Source: Collinsella aerofaciens (lineage in GTDB: Bacteria > Actinomycetota > Coriobacteriia > Coriobacteriales > Coriobacteriaceae). Taken from it: 41,846 nt of DNA. Of the stretch, positions 41,536 to 41,846 are shown in pieces. Numbering within the stretch: the stretch's first letter is position 1; the number at the start of each line of letters is the position of its first letter. The stretch is taken from NCBI RefSeq assembly GCF_028209395.1, contig NZ_JAQLDQ010000018.1:1-41846 (forward strand). Direction: 5' to 3'. Position numbers and translations under genes: made by a program. The notes below the pieces were generated by a model. That model saw only the letters and a list, made by a program, of their open reading frames with translations, was not told the origin of the DNA and did no database searches.

Positions 41536-41667
41536 GGGCCCGTGCTGGACTTAGTTTTCAGAACGTCCTCGACCATGGAAACCCCCTTATCCTGCTCCTT
41601 CGGAGCTGCGGATAAGGGGGTTTCCTGGTCTGCGGAATGTTCTGAAAACTAAGTCCAGCACGGGCCC
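41536..41667. repeat. 132-bp near-perfect palindrome downstream of oppF
   Basis: The outer arms are perfectly complementary over 29 bp (41536-41564 with 41639-41667; the left arm starts GGGCCCGTGC and the right arm ends GCACGGGCCC). Inside a small internal loop, 41571-41592 pairs with 41610-41630 over 21 bp with one bulged T (core AACCCCCTTATCC / GGATAAGGGGGTT). The tip is GCTCC-TTC-GGAGC (41594-41606). No ORF is inside. It could be a mobile palindromic element (MITE-like), a bidirectional terminator, or a structured RNA; the arms are far longer than a normal terminator needs. Confidence 0.9.
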
Positions 41668-41687
41668 TGCGGTAACTCGGCAGGGGG

Positions 41688-41800
41688 AGTGCGATTCCCT
41701 GATCGCTCACTTAGTTTAATAAGAAATTGAGCGAGGCCGGAGCTTTAGCTCCGGCCTCCCCATATAAGGGCTCGGCAAAGCCGAGCCACTAAATTCTTAT
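41688..41800. repeat. Cluster of three hairpins enclosed partly by a 7-bp outer stem
   Basis: Hairpin A is AGTGCGAT (41688-41695) with ATCGC-tc-ACT (41702-41711). Hairpin B is a perfect 12-bp stem, GAGGCCGGAGCT (41733-41744) with AGCTCCGGCCTC (41747-41758). Hairpin C is GGCTCGGC (41769-41776) with GCCGAGCC (41780-41787). ATAAGAA (41719-41725) can pair with TTCTTAT (41794-41800) around B and C. On the minus strand B is followed by a T-rich tract (CAATTTCTTATT), so B and C probably terminate a convergent gene. Confidence 0.65.
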
Positions 41801-41844
41801 CAGCCCCAGAATATGTTTAGGAACTTTGCCTGGAGCATGTTAAC
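41800..41844 (-). CDS. Possible 3' end of a convergent gene (partial)
   Basis: On the minus strand the last 45 bases read VNMLQAKFLNIFWG then TGA (41802-41800), followed at once by terminator-like hairpins C and B. This fits the C-terminus of a gene whose body lies beyond the window. It cannot be identified. A plus-strand ATG at 41813 is also possible but has no ribosome site. Confidence 0.35.
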   Translation of the reverse strand, partial: VNMLQAKFLNIFWG

Positions 41845-41846
41845 GC

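Noticed and set aside
41536..41667. 6S RNA identity for the rod-like palindrome
   Set aside because: 6S RNA has a large central bubble and imperfect arms. This element has 29 perfectly paired outer bases and a fully paired core.

Overview
The window looks like chromosome of a Gram-positive, GC-rich actinobacterium. Class Coriobacteriia, most likely Collinsella, is the best fit. The reasons are the strong preference for C/T-ending optimal codons in highly expressed genes, WhiA next to RapZ, peptide-class ABC transporters with a permease-ATPase fusion, glycolytic genes in the order gap-pgk-tpiA-gpmI-secG, and no respiratory or mycolate genes. The genus call is inference; no rRNA gene is present to confirm it. 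No tRNA, rRNA, CRISPR array, transposase or phage gene was found.

Layout. (1) 1-17239 is core genome: coaE, a small lytic transglycosylase and uvrB on the plus strand; then four minus-strand genes (a membrane LtaS-like phosphoglycerol transferase, an Mrp-type Fe-S ATPase and two FAD-dependent oxidoreductases); then uvrA, ybaK, murJ and uvrC on the plus strand. All three excision-repair genes therefore lie within about 16 kb. (2) 17240-28125 is a sialic-acid (nan) operon. A long structured leader is followed by a Tat-type lipoprotein substrate-binding protein, a permease, a permease-ATPase fusion, a second ATPase, two overlapping CE7-type esterase genes (the second has lost its nucleophile serine), then NanA, a ROK kinase (NanK) and NanE. 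(3) 28139-35336 returns to core genes: rapZ, whiA, gap, pgk, tpiA, gpmI and secG. (4) 35579-41521 is a conventional five-gene oligopeptide ABC importer, oppABCDF. (5) 41522-41846 holds no complete gene. It carries a very long near-perfect palindrome and a second cluster of hairpins, then probably the 3' end of a convergent minus-strand gene.

How the parts work together. The nan operon would import sialic acid (or its O-acetylated forms or conjugates), remove acetyl esters, split Neu5Ac to ManNAc and pyruvate, phosphorylate ManNAc and epimerise it to GlcNAc-6-P. No nagA, nagB or sialidase gene is in view, so these must be elsewhere. The operon sits between uvrC and rapZ-whiA-gap-pgk-tpi-secG, a gene order I recall as conserved in other actinobacteria, so it looks like an insertion into an old core neighbourhood.

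The most unusual material is (a) the active/Ser-less CE7 esterase pair, (b) a three-way-junction RNA-like leader ahead of the nan operon, (c) stem-loops in every sizeable gap of that operon, one of them a 98-nt centred palindrome, and (d) the 132-bp palindrome after oppF.
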